A DNA stretch of 64,000 bases from Pseudomonas alliivorans (GCF_017826695.1 NZ_JAFFZW010000001.1:868001-932000); one strand, 5' to 3'; positions 17,298-26,305 are shown, counted from the stretch's first letter. The notes: generated by a model from the letters alone, not told the origin. Program-made: numbers and translations.

Positions 17298-17726
17298 CTA
17301 GAAGCGGAATGCCTGACGGCCAATCAGCAGCCATTGGCCGTTCTGCTTTTGCCAGATCTGGAAGTTCTCGATTTCGGTCGGCACCACCTTGCCGCTGTTC
17401 ACGGCCTGCGCCGAGAAGTGGTTGCGCACCAGCGCGACATCGCCAGACATTGTGATCTTCTGGTTGAGCATTTTCAGGTCATTGAAGGCGCTCTTGCCGG
17501 TTTCGATGTCGGCAATGAACGCCTGTTTGTCCTGGATGTTGCCGCTGGAATGCCCATAGGTAAGGTTGTCGGCCGTCAGCGCCTGAAGCTGTGCTATATC
17601 CTTGTGCCACATGGCCTGGGTCAACTTGTCCACCGCCTGCGCCACGTCAGCCTCGTCCGATGGCGCGGCGACGACGTAGCCTGTGAACAGGCAGACAAAT
17701 CCTACGAGCAGTTTGAGCTTTCTCAT
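17298..17726 (-). CDS. Exported NTF2-like (SnoaL/DUF4440) protein
   Basis: A 142-residue protein with a short signal peptide (MRKLKLLVGFVCLFTGYVVA) and a single NTF2-like domain: DVAQAVDKLTQAMWHKDIAQ, LTADNLTYGHSSG, VALVRNHFSAQ and FQIWQKQNGQWLLIGRQAFRF. This cone fold binds small hydrophobic ligands or acts as an enzyme scaffold; no catalytic residues can be named. The second of two adjacent ATGs (17726) is preferred, as AAAGGA directly touches the first and lies six bases from the second. Function is unknown. Confidence 0.8.
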   Translation of the reverse strand: MRKLKLLVGFVCLFTGYVVAAPSDEADVAQAVDKLTQAMWHKDIAQLQALTADNLTYGHSSGNIQDKQAFIADIETGKSAFNDLKMLNQKITMSGDVALVRNHFSAQAVNSGKVVPTEIENFQIWQKQNGQWLLIGRQAFRF

Positions 17727-17899
17727 GCGCATTCCTTTTTATTGTCATTGTGGGGTGGCCGGAACATGCGCTTGGCATGATCTGGCAGACAGCATATTCA
17801 TCTGTCGTCGTACAACTTAGACGAGGTGCGCGCCCCTGACAAGTGGACGCTGCCTGCGCCGGTGGGGCGATTGCGGGGAAGATGCTTCGAGCGGGGAAA

Positions 17900-17924
17900 G
17901 GCCGGGGAACCACGTTCCCCGGCC
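17900..17924 (-). terminator. Terminator of the minus-strand chemoreceptor gene
   Basis: GGCCGGGGAAC-CAC-GTTCCCCGGCC is a perfect 11-bp stem starting nine bases after the stop of the chemoreceptor gene. On the minus strand it is followed only by TTTCC, so termination strength is uncertain. Confidence 0.65.
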
Positions 17925-17932
17925 AAAGGGAC

Positions 17933-19564
17933 TCAGGCGACGCGGAATTGTTTAGTCAGGCGGCTCAGGTCGGCTGCCAGTTTGGTCAGTTCAGCGGTAG
18001 CGATGGCGGTCTGGCTGGAACCTTCGGAGGTCTGGCTGGACAGGTCGCGAATGCTGACCAGGCTGCGGTCCACTTCACGTGCCACTTGAGCCTGTTGCTC
18101 GGCAGCGGTGGCGATCATCTGGTTGCGTTCGTTGATCTGGCTGATGGAATCAGTGATGTCGAGCAACGCCTTGCCTGCGCCATTGGCCATGTCCAGGGTC
18201 TTCTGAGCCTGAAAGCTGGTCTGTTCCATGGCGGTCACTGCGTTGCCGGTGCCGGATTGAATCGAACTGACCATCTGCTCGATTTCCCGGGTCGACTGCT
18301 GGGTGCGGTGAGCAAGCGCCCGCACTTCGTCTGCGACCACGGCAAAACCTCGACCTGCTTCACCGGCGCGAGCAGCCTCGATGGCGGCGTTGAGCGCCAG
18401 CAGGTTGGTCTGTTCGGCGATGGCGCGGATCACGTCCAGCACTTTGCTGATGTCGGTGGCCATGACCGCCAGACCCTGCACCTCGGTCGAGGTGACCTGA
18501 ACCTTGGACACCATCAGGTTGATCGCCGAAACCGTTTCATCGACCTGGGCACGTCCGGCCATGGCCGCGGTGCTGGATTGCGACGTGACCTGAGAGGCAG
18601 AGGCCGCATTGCTGGCCACTTCTTCGACCGCAGCGCTCATCTCGTTGACGGCCGTCGCCGCCATTTCGATTTCATTGCTCTGACGCAGAATGGTGCGCGA
18701 CGCATCCTCGGTCACGGCATGCATTTCTTCGGAGGTGGCCGCCAGTTGAGTCGATGAGTCGCCGATCAGGGTCAGCGCACTGCGCAGATTGGTCTGCATG
18801 GTCGCCAGTGCGGCAATCAGTTTGGCCGCTTCGTCGCTGCCTTCGACCGTGATGTTCTTGCTCAGGTCGTTGGCTGCAATGCGTTCGGCTATTTTCAGGG
18901 AATCGCCAATGGGACCGGTCAGGCTGCGGGTATAGAGCCAGGCAAGCAACAGCGTGGTTGTAACGCCGACCGCGATGAAGATCCCCACGAGCCACAGGGT
19001 CTGGCTGTAGGCCGATTCAGCGTTGTCACCCGCTCTCTCGGCTTTTTTGTCGTTGATGCCGATGAGGTTCTTCAGCGAGGACTCCACCTGATCGGCGGCG
19101 TTCTTCATCTCGTTGTTGGAGATGGCGACAGCGGTTTCCAGGTCGCCCGCAGCGATCGAGGCCAGATAACGGTCCTGATTGACTTGATAGTCGGCGTTGG
19201 CCTTGTTGAGTGCGTCAAATCCCTCGCGCCCCTGTGGCGTCACAATCAGTTTGCCCAACGAGTTCGAGTAGTCGGCGATCAGGACCCGCGATTGTTTGAT
19301 GTCGTTCAGCGCCTTGGCTCTGCGTTCCTGGGGCTCCAGTGGATTGCGCAGACGGGCGTTGTTACCGCGGATACCGACAAACTCACGGTCCAGCATACCG
19401 AGCAGCTTGACGCTGGGCAGTACATTGGTTTCGATGAATTTTTCCGCTTCGTTGAGAATGGCGGCTTGTCGCAACGCGAGCAGTCCCAGTGCGACAATCA
19501 TGAGGCAGAACAAACCGAAGCATAAAGCCGAGCGAGGTGCGAGGTTGAGTTTGCGCAAGAACAT
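17933..19564 (-). CDS. Methyl-accepting chemotaxis protein, 4HB sensor type
   Basis: A 543-residue chemoreceptor: TM1 about 12-30 ([19 protein letters not shown]), a periplasmic helical bundle about 31-185 typical of 4HB_MCP sensors, TM2 about 190-212, HAMP, and a signalling domain with the tip [34 protein letters not shown]. There is no C-terminal CheR-tethering pentapeptide. GAGAAGG lies well placed before the ATG. Although similar in plan to the receptor at 14.5-16.2 kb, its ligand domain differs in sequence, so the two likely sense different compounds. Confidence 0.93.
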   Translation of the reverse strand: MFLRKLNLAPRSALCFGLFCLMIVALGLLALRQAAILNEAEKFIETNVLPSVKLLGMLDREFVGIRGNNARLRNPLEPQERRAKALNDIKQSRVLIADYSNSLGKLIVTPQGREGFDALNKANADYQVNQDRYLASIAAGDLETAVAISNNEMKNAADQVESSLKNLIGINDKKAERAGDNAESAYSQTLWLVGIFIAVGVTTTLLLAWLYTRSLTGPIGDSLKIAERIAANDLSKNITVEGSDEAAKLIAALATMQTNLRSALTLIGDSSTQLAATSEEMHAVTEDASRTILRQSNEIEMAATAVNEMSAAVEEVASNAASASQVTSQSSTAAMAGRAQVDETVSAINLMVSKVQVTSTEVQGLAVMATDISKVLDVIRAIAEQTNLLALNAAIEAARAGEAGRGFAVVADEVRALAHRTQQSTREIEQMVSSIQSGTGNAVTAMEQTSFQAQKTLDMANGAGKALLDITDSISQINERNQMIATAAEQQAQVAREVDRSLVSIRDLSSQTSEGSSQTAIATAELTKLAADLSRLTKQFRVA

Positions 19565-19684
19565 GTGCCTTCTCCATGGGTGATTAGAAAGCCTATCGCC
19601 TGCATGGAGGTTTTCTTGATGACAAGTGCAATATAAAGCGCTCCGCGCATCGGTAAAGCCCAGTGGCTGGAGATGCGCGGTCTC

Positions 19685-19711
19685 TGAAAAAGAGCGCCTG
19701 AAGCGTCAGGC
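19685..19711 (-). terminator. Rho-independent terminator of the TetR gene
   Basis: On the minus strand GCCTGA-CGCT-TCAGGC is followed by GCTCTTTTT. It lies 32 bases downstream of the tetR stop codon. Confidence 0.65.
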
Positions 19712-19742
19712 AGAAGGGCTGTCAGTTATGCGTGACGGTAAC

Positions 19743-20360
19743 TCAGCGTTGGCCCATGCCCAGCAGGAAGGTTTCGACCGCCCGATCTACCATGGTGCGA
19801 ATTTGCTCGCAGCCCAGTGGCTGCGGGCTTTGCTGATAGAGCCGTATTTCAGTTTCCGCTGTAAGCAGTGAAGTTAGCTGAAGCGCTGCAAGCTCAGGGT
19901 CGGTCTTGCGAAGTTGTCCGTTCTGCATGGCCTGGGTCATCAGGGAGGAAATGGTTTGCATGCACTGGCGTGGCCCGGATTCATAGAACATCATGCCGAT
20001 TTCAGAACGACCCGACTCGGCGACTACCATCCGATACACCGCCAGCACTGTGTTGTCGTTGATCAGCACCGCCAGCATTCGCTCGCCAAAGCGGCTGAGC
20101 AAGGCTCTGAGGTTCAGATCCTTTTCGCCATAGGTCGCAAGCTCCGATACGGCTTCTGCCAGATGAGACGTGGCATGCCGATCAACCACGGCGATGAAGA
20201 GATCTTCTTTTGACGGGAAGTAGCTGTAGATCGTTGCCTTGGAGCCGCCCATTCGCTTGGTGACTTCGTTCATCGAAGTGCGCTCGTAGCCCATTTCGAG
20301 GAAAACGCTGGCTGCCGCATCAATGATGGCTTCACGGCGAGCTTCGGTACGCACCTTCAT
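19743..20360 (-). CDS. TetR/AcrR family regulator with AefR-like C-terminal domain
   Basis: A 205-residue protein. The N-terminal helix-turn-helix is clear at about 8-55 (REAIIDAAASVFLEMGYERT, then KATIYSYFPSKEDLF). The C-terminal part (from about 80) matches the pattern of AefR-like repressors: LYRMV-type segment, then FYESGPRQCMQTISSLM, QNGQLRKTDPELAALQL and MVDRAVETFLLG. GAGGA precedes the ATG. These regulators generally repress efflux pumps or small oxidoreductases when no ligand is bound. Here the divergent neighbour is a DUF3237 gene rather than a pump, and a small palindrome lies in the shared promoter. The target is inferred from position. Confidence 0.88.
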   Translation of the reverse strand: MKVRTEARREAIIDAAASVFLEMGYERTSMNEVTKRMGGSKATIYSYFPSKEDLFIAVVDRHATSHLAEAVSELATYGEKDLNLRALLSRFGERMLAVLINDNTVLAVYRMVVAESGRSEIGMMFYESGPRQCMQTISSLMTQAMQNGQLRKTDPELAALQLTSLLTAETEIRLYQQSPQPLGCEQIRTMVDRAVETFLLGMGQR

Positions 20361-20429
20361 TTAAATCCTCAATCCTTCAGGGAATCTTCGTTTGCCTGTG
20401 TCACGCAAATTAACGTGGACTAAAACTGA

Positions 20430-20439
20430 ACCGTTCGGT
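20430..20439. promoter_or_regulatory. Candidate TetR operator
   Basis: ACCG-TT-CGGT (with flanking GA...AC) is a short dyad 70 bases before the tetR ATG and about 150 bases before the DUF3237 gene. Many TetR sites have this kind of symmetry; the assignment rests on position only. Confidence 0.4.
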
Positions 20440-20585
20440 ACGATTTATTTCGTCTCCGAGGAGCTTACTGGAAACGAAGCCTCAAATAAACGCCGCCGCA
20501 TCAATGCCGAACCCGGCAGATGCCTGAGCTATAAAGCTTCTGGCCCCAACTGCAGTGTTGACCGAATAGTGGAGTGAGCAGACCC

Positions 20586-21110
20586 GTGAACATCATCGAC
20601 TTCAAGAAGCCTTGCAAGCCATCCGTTCGTGAAGTGGCAATCGCCAGGGCACCGCTGCTGGAGAAAGTCCTGTCGATTACCTTGAAGACGGATGCTCCTA
20701 CGCTGATGGGAATCTGCAGCGATGGTCTGCGCAGTAACAGCTCCATCATCGGCGGCGAGTTCGAGGGCGAGAATATTCGGGGTTCGGTGCTGCCGGGTGG
20801 CAGTGATTTTTTTGTCGAGCTGTCCAGCGAGCTTGCCTATTTCAATGCGCGCTTCACTTTGCGAACCCGAATGGGCGAGCTGATCAACGTGGAGAGCAAA
20901 GGGGTGCTGGTCATGGACGAGGTCGGGCAGGAGCAGCTTCAGAACGGCGTATGGCCCATTTCCGACGGGCACTATCAATGCACCTGCACCCCACAGTTTC
21001 AGGTGCCCCTGGGGCCGAACGACTGGCTGGAAAAAAGCGCGTTCATCGGCAAGGTCGAGTACCTGTTCTACAACGAGAAAGTCATAAACATCTACCGGAT
21101 CAAGTACTGA
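20586..21110 (+). CDS. DUF3237 family protein
   Basis: A protein of about 174 residues with the DUF3237 pattern: GICSDGLRSNSSIIGGEFEG, then RGSVLPGGSDFFVEL, a central ARFTLRTRMGELINVESKG and a final YLFYNEKVINIYRI. DUF3237 domains form a lipocalin-like barrel in several bacterial proteins; no enzymatic activity is established. The start is uncertain: GTG codons occur at 20574 and 20586. The second is preferred because GGAG (20571-20574) overlaps the first. The gene is divergent from a TetR regulator, so it is probably induced by that regulator's ligand. Confidence 0.7.
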   Translation: MNIIDFKKPCKPSVREVAIARAPLLEKVLSITLKTDAPTLMGICSDGLRSNSSIIGGEFEGENIRGSVLPGGSDFFVELSSELAYFNARFTLRTRMGELINVESKGVLVMDEVGQEQLQNGVWPISDGHYQCTCTPQFQVPLGPNDWLEKSAFIGKVEYLFYNEKVINIYRIKY

Positions 21111-21258
21111 GCCGTTTCTTGTATCGGATCGTCTGCACGACACCCATGGTCAATCTTTCTGACTGAATGCACGCCCGGCAGGAGGCCGCCTGACCTGCGC
21201 CGTCTCTGCGCTCTGCGAGAGCAGGCACGCCTGAAGCAAATTGGTTACAATCTCGCTC

Positions 21259-21317
21259 GAGATAGCATAGTGCTATCTCTTCTCGCATGCCATGGATCGG
21301 CAAGTCCCGTGGCATGC
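21259..21317. promoter_or_regulatory. Two inverted repeats upstream of the lipoprotein operon
   Basis: GAGATAGCA-TAG-TGCTATCTC (21259-21279) is a perfect 9-3-9 dyad. It is followed by GCATGCCA ... TGGCATGC (21285-21292 and 21310-21317), a second perfect dyad with a 17-base spacer. Both lie 50-110 bases before the first lipoprotein ATG. They could be operators or transcript hairpins; neither has a T-run, so a terminator for the DUF3237 gene is less likely. Confidence 0.45.
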
Positions 21318-21368
21318 CATCAATATTTGCTTCGGGTGTCGCGGGTGCGACATCTTCAAGGACGTTAA

Positions 21369-21974
21369 ATGAACAAGCTGCAGTACGCCGCCATCGCACT
21401 GATGGGGTTGGTGTTGACCGGGTGTGTATCTTTCGTGCCCGCAGGGCCCATTGGTCTTCCCGCCAAGGCCGTCGAGAATACGTTGCCGGTCGGGGCAATG
21501 ATCAAGGATGTGAAGATCACTGATCCGGCCATCGATGAGCTTCAGAAGCGAAACATCAGTTCGCAGCTCACGGCACAGATCGGTGCGCACGTCGAGCGTG
21601 GCGAGTATTTCCAGAAGATGATCGTTTTTCCGGCGAAGCTGGGCGAAAAGGATGTCGAACTGGCCTTCAATTTCACGTCTCTCAAAGGCAAGCGTACGCC
21701 ACACCCGGCGTATTTCCCCGGCGCTCTGCTGACGCTGACGATCTGGATCTGGGTCAACGGCCCGATCTACGTCGACGCCTATGATCTGGCGGCGGAACTG
21801 CGTATCAACGACAGCCACGGCAAGCAACTGGCACTGTCGCAAAAGACGTTCAAGCGCGACGTGAACACCGGGCTCTGGGACCGCGATTATTTCAACCCTT
21901 CCATGGGAGCCAATCAACTGACTGATCTGGTCGAGACGCTGCTGGTCGATGCCACCGGCCAATTGCCTCGTTGA
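21369..21974 (+). CDS. Hypothetical lipoprotein
   Basis: A 201-residue protein with a type II signal peptide: MNKLQYAAIALMGLVLTGC, lipobox LTGC with Cys19 as acylation site. The mature part has no family that I recognise; it includes an amphipathic region and a strongly hydrophobic stretch ALLTLTIWIWVNGPIYVDAYD near residue 125, unusual for a soluble lipoprotein domain. It is followed after 14 bases by a second lipoprotein gene with a comparable hydrophobic segment, so the two probably form an operon and may act together at the envelope. Function unknown. Confidence 0.75.
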   Translation: MNKLQYAAIALMGLVLTGCVSFVPAGPIGLPAKAVENTLPVGAMIKDVKITDPAIDELQKRNISSQLTAQIGAHVERGEYFQKMIVFPAKLGEKDVELAFNFTSLKGKRTPHPAYFPGALLTLTIWIWVNGPIYVDAYDLAAELRINDSHGKQLALSQKTFKRDVNTGLWDRDYFNPSMGANQLTDLVETLLVDATGQLPR

Positions 21975-21988
21975 AAGGGAAATTTCGA

Positions 21989-22567
21989 ATGAACAAGTTT
22001 TTCATGCTGTTGGCTGTGCTGTTTTCACTGTCGTTGCAAGGCTGCATGACCTATTCGAACCATGAGTTGGTGCAGGCTTCGCAATGGCCTCCGGCAACAT
22101 CGTCCAAGGTCAAACCGGCGGCCTATCTCAAGGTGCAGGTCGAACATGCGCTGAACGAAGATCGCGCCAATAGCGGCACCAACATTGCTGCGCTGGAGAA
22201 GTTGTTGAAGGAAGAGCTGCAGGGCAGTCAGCGTTTCAGCAACGTAAGCATTGAGCGGGAGCCGTCCGATCTCTACGTCACGGCAACCTTGCGCAATCAC
22301 GAAGAAGGCAGTCTTGGCCTGGCATTCCTGACCGGTTTCACGTTCTTTCTGATCCCGAACAAGGTCGACAACACCCTGTCGCTGGAACTGACCTTCCGCG
22401 ATGGTGAAGGCAAGAAGCTGGGGCAGGTCAGCAAGCAGGAAAAACTCACCACCTGGATGCACCTGGTGCTGATCTTTGCCCTGCCGTTCAACGAGTCGAG
22501 CGACAAGGTCATCAGGGATCTGGCGCGCAGCGCGCTTGAAGACGCGGCGGGTAAAGGTCTTATCTGA
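21989..22567 (+). CDS. Hypothetical lipoprotein, second gene of pair
   Basis: A 192-residue protein with signal MNKFFMLLAVLFSLSLQGC (lipobox LQGC, Cys19). The mature region has a helical stretch (NIAALEKLLKEELQGSQRFS), then beta-rich sequence with two hydrophobic patches (LGLAFLTGFTFFLIPN and MHLVLIFALPF). The similarity in layout to the preceding gene suggests a common origin or a heteromeric complex. AAGGGA eight bases upstream fixes the ATG at 21989; the open frame starts slightly earlier and overlaps the previous stop codon. No recognised family. Confidence 0.75.
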   Translation: MNKFFMLLAVLFSLSLQGCMTYSNHELVQASQWPPATSSKVKPAAYLKVQVEHALNEDRANSGTNIAALEKLLKEELQGSQRFSNVSIEREPSDLYVTATLRNHEEGSLGLAFLTGFTFFLIPNKVDNTLSLELTFRDGEGKKLGQVSKQEKLTTWMHLVLIFALPFNESSDKVIRDLARSALEDAAGKGLI

Positions 22568-22574
22568 GCAGGCT

Positions 22575-22603
22575 GAAGGGGCTGGAGCGGATCCAGCCCC
22601 TTC
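22575..22603. terminator. Hairpin between lipoprotein operon and TonB receptor
   Basis: GAAGGGGCTGG and CCAGCCCCTTC form a perfect 11-bp stem with a seven-base loop, placed between convergent genes. There is no T-run on either side, so it may be a terminator that relies on stem strength. Confidence 0.6.
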
Positions 22604-22610
22604 ACCCTTA

Positions 22611-24728
22611 TCAGAAGGTGACGCTGGCGCTGAGCCGCGCGGTGCGTGGCTCACCCACGTTGACCTGCAACTGGCTGCCAGTGCTGGACGGGTAATACTG
22701 CTTGTCGAACAGGTTATCTACGTTCAACTGCAGACGGGTCTTGTAACCGGCCATCGGCACATCCCAGCGCAGAAATGCATCGGCCACGGTGTAGCTGCTC
22801 ATGTAGAACGAGTTGGCGTCATCCCCGGCGCGCTCGCCCACGTAGCGTGCGCCACCACCGGCGTGCCAGTCGCCCAGACCTGAAGGCACCTGCAGGTGAT
22901 GCGTGAGGTACAGGCTCGCTGTGTGCTTCGGCGCCTGGCTCAGGCGATTGCCTTCGTTGCTCGGGTCATCCAGCACTTCGGTGTGGGTGTAGGCGTAGGT
23001 GCCGATCATATCCCAGCGCTCGGCGATGCGACCGGTCACGTCCAGCTCCACACCCCTTGAACCGACCTTGCCAGCCGCCTCGCTGACACCCGTCACGCCG
23101 GTTGGAGTGACGACGTTCTTCTTCTCGATATCGAACACGGCCATGTTGAAGTCCAGGCCTGGCGCGAGCGCGTATTTGGCACCGACTTCGTAGCTGCGAC
23201 CTTCCTCGGGATCGAAGGTGGTGCCGTCATCGTTCACGTCTTCGTTGGGCACGAACGAGCGGCTGTAGTTGCCATACAGCGAGAGGTCTTCATTGACCTT
23301 GAACACCAGTCCCGCCATGGGCAGGAACACGTCATCATTCTTGTCCAGATTCACAGCCCGGCTGGCACCCAGGCCTTGGGCGATGTACTGGTCGTAATGC
23401 TGATAGCGACCGCCGAGCACCAGAATCCAGCGGTCGTTCAGGTGCCAGTTGTCCTTCACATAAAGCGAAGACGAGGTCAGCTGATTACTCAGGTTGCTGG
23501 TGGGCTGGTTGACCACACTCGGTTCAGCCAGGCCGCCATAGACCGGGTTGAAGATGTTGAAGCCGTTCTGTGCGGTGTTGCGGTACGTCTTGCCGCGAAA
23601 CTTGTCGGAGTCCTCCTGTTCAGCGCCGATCAGCAGGTCGTGCTCTTGCCCGAGGATGTCCTGCTTGCCGATGAAGTCCCAGCTGGCATAACGCGTTTCA
23701 TAGTCGTAATGCCCGCCGTTGGCCTGACGACGCAGCACGCCTGTGCCTGACAGGGTGCTGGGTTGGGCGATGGAAAGGCTGTAGCGGTCATTGTTCCAGC
23801 CATAGGTCAGGCGGGTCTTCCAGTCGTCGCTGAGCTGGTATTCAAAACGCGCAGTCGCCGTTTCGCTGATGCCAACGGTGTTGGCCCATTTTTCATCCAG
23901 ACGCTTGTTGTAGCTGACATCGGTCGGATGCCCGCCGCTGAATACAGTGCCGCGGTCGAACGGGCTGACATAATCGTTGTACTCGTAGGCAAGCGTGAGG
24001 CTTGCACGCTCGCCGGTCCAGGACAGCGACGGTGCGATCAGCGTGTGCTGATCGACGCCGTAGTTGCGCCAGTAATCTTCGCTCTGGCGTTCGGCAACCA
24101 GACGATAGGCCAGGCCGCTGTCGCCCAGCGGGCCGGTGGTGTCAACGCCAAAACTGCCGCCACCTTCGCTGAACGCCGAACCGCTCAACGTCGTGCTCTG
24201 CACGTACTGCGGCTGTTTGCTGATCACGTTGATCAGGCCGCCCGGCTCCATCGCGCCGTACAACAGCGAGGCCGGACCCTTGAGTACTTCGACCCGGTCG
24301 GTGGTCGCGCTGAAGTTCCTGGAAACCACCGAGCGCACGCCGTCACGCAGAATCGATCCATCGTCATTGGTCCCGAAGCCGCGTTTGACAAGTGAGTCCT
24401 TGGTGTTGCCCAGCGTATTGCCCTGACTGACGCCGCTGACGAACTTCATGGCGTCGTCCAGCGAGCGCACGTTGTAGTCGGCGATGGTCCGGGGGGTCAC
24501 CACATTGACCGTCTGCGCTTCTTCCTTGAGCGGTACGTCACTCTTGCTGGCGGTACTGGCGCTTTGTGCGCTGTAGCCTTCCTCGTTCTGGGTAGCGGCG
24601 GCAGATACCTGCGTCGCGGGCAACATTGCAGCATCTGCTGCATGTGCCGTACCGCCCGAGCACATGGCCAGGGACATTGCGGACAGCAGAAAAGGGCCGG
24701 GGCGGCGAGGGCGATGGAAGGTGCTCAA
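22611..24728 (-). CDS. TonB-dependent siderophore receptor
   Basis: A 705-residue outer-membrane receptor. It has a twin-basic signal peptide (to about AHA-AD), a plug domain with SLDDAMKFVSGVSQG, VLKGPASLLYGAMEPGGLINVISKQP, and a 22-strand barrel ending in the typical aromatic residue (LSASVTF). The siderophore-receptor subfamily is indicated by the plug pattern; whether it takes ferrichrome, a xenosiderophore or another chelate cannot be told. The start codon appears to be TTG at 24728, as this gives a full signal peptide. A strong Fur-box-like sequence lies 43 bases upstream. No siderophore biosynthesis, FecIR-type sigma pair or ABC importer is nearby, so it is an orphan receptor, and the absence of a long N-terminal signalling extension fits that. 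Confidence 0.92.
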   Translation of the reverse strand: MSTFHRPRRPGPFLLSAMSLAMCSGGTAHAADAAMLPATQVSAAATQNEEGYSAQSASTASKSDVPLKEEAQTVNVVTPRTIADYNVRSLDDAMKFVSGVSQGNTLGNTKDSLVKRGFGTNDDGSILRDGVRSVVSRNFSATTDRVEVLKGPASLLYGAMEPGGLINVISKQPQYVQSTTLSGSAFSEGGGSFGVDTTGPLGDSGLAYRLVAERQSEDYWRNYGVDQHTLIAPSLSWTGERASLTLAYEYNDYVSPFDRGTVFSGGHPTDVSYNKRLDEKWANTVGISETATARFEYQLSDDWKTRLTYGWNNDRYSLSIAQPSTLSGTGVLRRQANGGHYDYETRYASWDFIGKQDILGQEHDLLIGAEQEDSDKFRGKTYRNTAQNGFNIFNPVYGGLAEPSVVNQPTSNLSNQLTSSSLYVKDNWHLNDRWILVLGGRYQHYDQYIAQGLGASRAVNLDKNDDVFLPMAGLVFKVNEDLSLYGNYSRSFVPNEDVNDDGTTFDPEEGRSYEVGAKYALAPGLDFNMAVFDIEKKNVVTPTGVTGVSEAAGKVGSRGVELDVTGRIAERWDMIGTYAYTHTEVLDDPSNEGNRLSQAPKHTASLYLTHHLQVPSGLGDWHAGGGARYVGERAGDDANSFYMSSYTVADAFLRWDVPMAGYKTRLQLNVDNLFDKQYYPSSTGSQLQVNVGEPRTARLSASVTF

Positions 24729-24770
24729 AGGAAATGCTCTGTCAGGACGTTAATAGCAATAATTGTAATT

Positions 24771-24785
24771 TGATATTAATTCTCA
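24771..24785 (-). promoter_or_regulatory. Fur box upstream of the TonB receptor
   Basis: TGATATT-A-ATTCTCA matches the 7-1-7 Fur consensus TGATAAT-N-ATTATCA at 12 of 14 positions. It is placed in the expected promoter region of the receptor gene, so iron repression is likely. Confidence 0.65.
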
Positions 24786-24826
24786 TGTAAATGAGGGAAT
24801 TGCCTGACGTAACGTGTATCGGATTC

Positions 24827-25267
24827 CTACGCTTTTGTGTCGGGATTGAACGGGATCCGCTTGCCCATGCTGATCAGGGGTTCCTGAACGTAGCCCAGTG
24901 CTGCATAGAAGGCTTTGACGGCTTCGTTGCTGGTACGAATCTGCAGATTGATCTTCAGGCAGCCAAGCCCGATGAGCGCTTGTTCCGCATGCCTGACCAA
25001 CACGCTTCCCAGCCCGCGTCCACGATGAGCGGGATCGACCGCCACCGAGTAGAGCCAGCCCCTGTGCCCGTCATAGCCCGCCAACAGGGTGCCTGCCAGA
25101 CAGCCGTCAACGAGAACGACAAAGAAAAGTCGGTCTTCCACCGACAACTTCATGTCGATCGACAGAGCCGGGCGGTTGTGCGGAGCGCCGTCGTCGAAAA
25201 CGGCTGTCCAGAGATCGATGACCGCCTGACGGTGCTGGTCGTCCGAGTACTCGATAACGCGATGCAT
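24827..25267 (-). CDS. GNAT acetyltransferase, YpeA-like
   Basis: A 146-residue single-domain acetyltransferase similar in size and layout to E. coli YpeA. The acetyl-CoA-binding segment is VAVDPAHRGRGLGSVLVRHAE, followed by LKINLQIRTSNEAVKAFYAALGYVQEP. The N-terminal part (YSDDQHRQAVIDLWTAVFDD) is typical of the subfamily. AGGA lies in a suitable position before the ATG. The acceptor substrate is not known. It is transcribed in the same direction as the hydrolase upstream (93 bases away), and could share its transcript. Confidence 0.85.
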   Translation of the reverse strand: MHRVIEYSDDQHRQAVIDLWTAVFDDGAPHNRPALSIDMKLSVEDRLFFVVLVDGCLAGTLLAGYDGHRGWLYSVAVDPAHRGRGLGSVLVRHAEQALIGLGCLKINLQIRTSNEAVKAFYAALGYVQEPLISMGKRIPFNPDTKA

Positions 25268-25360
25268 GGCGCAGTCCTGAAGCAGGGAACGCCGACGCTA
25301 TCGCCTGCCGCCACGGATGTCTATCGTTCCATGAGTGCCGTATGCAGGTCTTCCCGGGGT

Positions 25361-26305
25361 TTAGCCTGCGTGTTTCGGCATATCGCCCTTTTTGGTGACC
25401 TGAGGTGATGACGAGGGCGTTTTCAGTAATGTCTGTATCGCCTGACTGTAAGCCTGGTTCCCCAGACGCATGCTGTTGTTGTGCGTACCGCCGGGCACCA
25501 GCAACAGGTTCTTCGGCTCTCGTGCGGCCTCGAACAGCTCTTCGCTGAACCGGGCAGGGACATAACGATCATCGGTGCCATGCACGATCAGCACAGGCAT
25601 GTGGATGTCGGCGATCTTGTCGACCGAATCGAATTTCTGCGACAACAGCCAGCGAACCGGCAGCGACGTGTTGGCGATCGCCGTGGCGACGTCTGCCAGG
25701 TTGGTGAAGGTGGATTCGATGATCAGGCCCCGTGCCGCCACTGGCGTCTGGTCCTTCTCCGCTTCGCGACCCAGTTCCGCCGCCAGGTCCACGGCGACTG
25801 CGCCCCCGAGTGAGTGACCGTAGATCACCCGACGCTGTGGATCCGGTTGCAACTGCTTGAGGCGTTCCCAGGCAATGCGCGCGTCTTCGTACACCGTCTT
25901 TTCGGAGGGCAGCTGCCCCATGCTCTGGCCAAAGCCCCGGTAATCTATGGCCAGAATCGAAAACCCCAGTGCCCTGAGCTGTTCGATGCGGAACAACTGG
26001 CCCGTCAGGTTCCAGCGTGAGCCGTGCAGATACAACACCGCCGGTGCGTCCTTGCGTGGCGCTGGCCACCACCAGGCGTGAATGTTCTGCGAAGTGCCGA
26101 AATCGGGCGTCTTGAGTTCCATCTCCTGAACATCGGCGGGCAGGCCGCTGTACCAGCTGGCGGTGCCCGGCTCGATACGGAACACCAGCTCGCGCTCCTT
26201 GTGCTCCAGCACCGCGCAACCGACTGGCAGACCGACGATGATCGCGATCATGCACAACCACCTGAAAGGATGTGCCTTGAGACGGACAAGAGGGAAAGAG
26301 GGCAT
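25361..26305 (-). CDS. Membrane-anchored or lipoprotein alpha/beta hydrolase
   Basis: A 314-residue protein with an N-terminal hydrophobic segment ending in LPVGCAVLEHKERELVF, which may be a degenerate lipobox or an uncleaved anchor. The catalytic domain shows VLYLHGSRWN (oxyanion region), GHSLGG with the nucleophilic serine at about 178, HGTDDRYVP with the acid and GGTHNN with the catalytic histidine. This resembles Pseudomonas periplasmic lipoprotein-type serine hydrolases of the BEM46/Hydrolase_4 group. The chosen start has only a weak ribosome-binding site; an alternative 20 residues upstream is possible. Substrate unknown. Confidence 0.82.
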   Translation of the reverse strand: MPSFPLVRLKAHPFRWLCMIAIIVGLPVGCAVLEHKERELVFRIEPGTASWYSGLPADVQEMELKTPDFGTSQNIHAWWWPAPRKDAPAVLYLHGSRWNLTGQLFRIEQLRALGFSILAIDYRGFGQSMGQLPSEKTVYEDARIAWERLKQLQPDPQRRVIYGHSLGGAVAVDLAAELGREAEKDQTPVAARGLIIESTFTNLADVATAIANTSLPVRWLLSQKFDSVDKIADIHMPVLIVHGTDDRYVPARFSEELFEAAREPKNLLLVPGGTHNNSMRLGNQAYSQAIQTLLKTPSSSPQVTKKGDMPKHAG

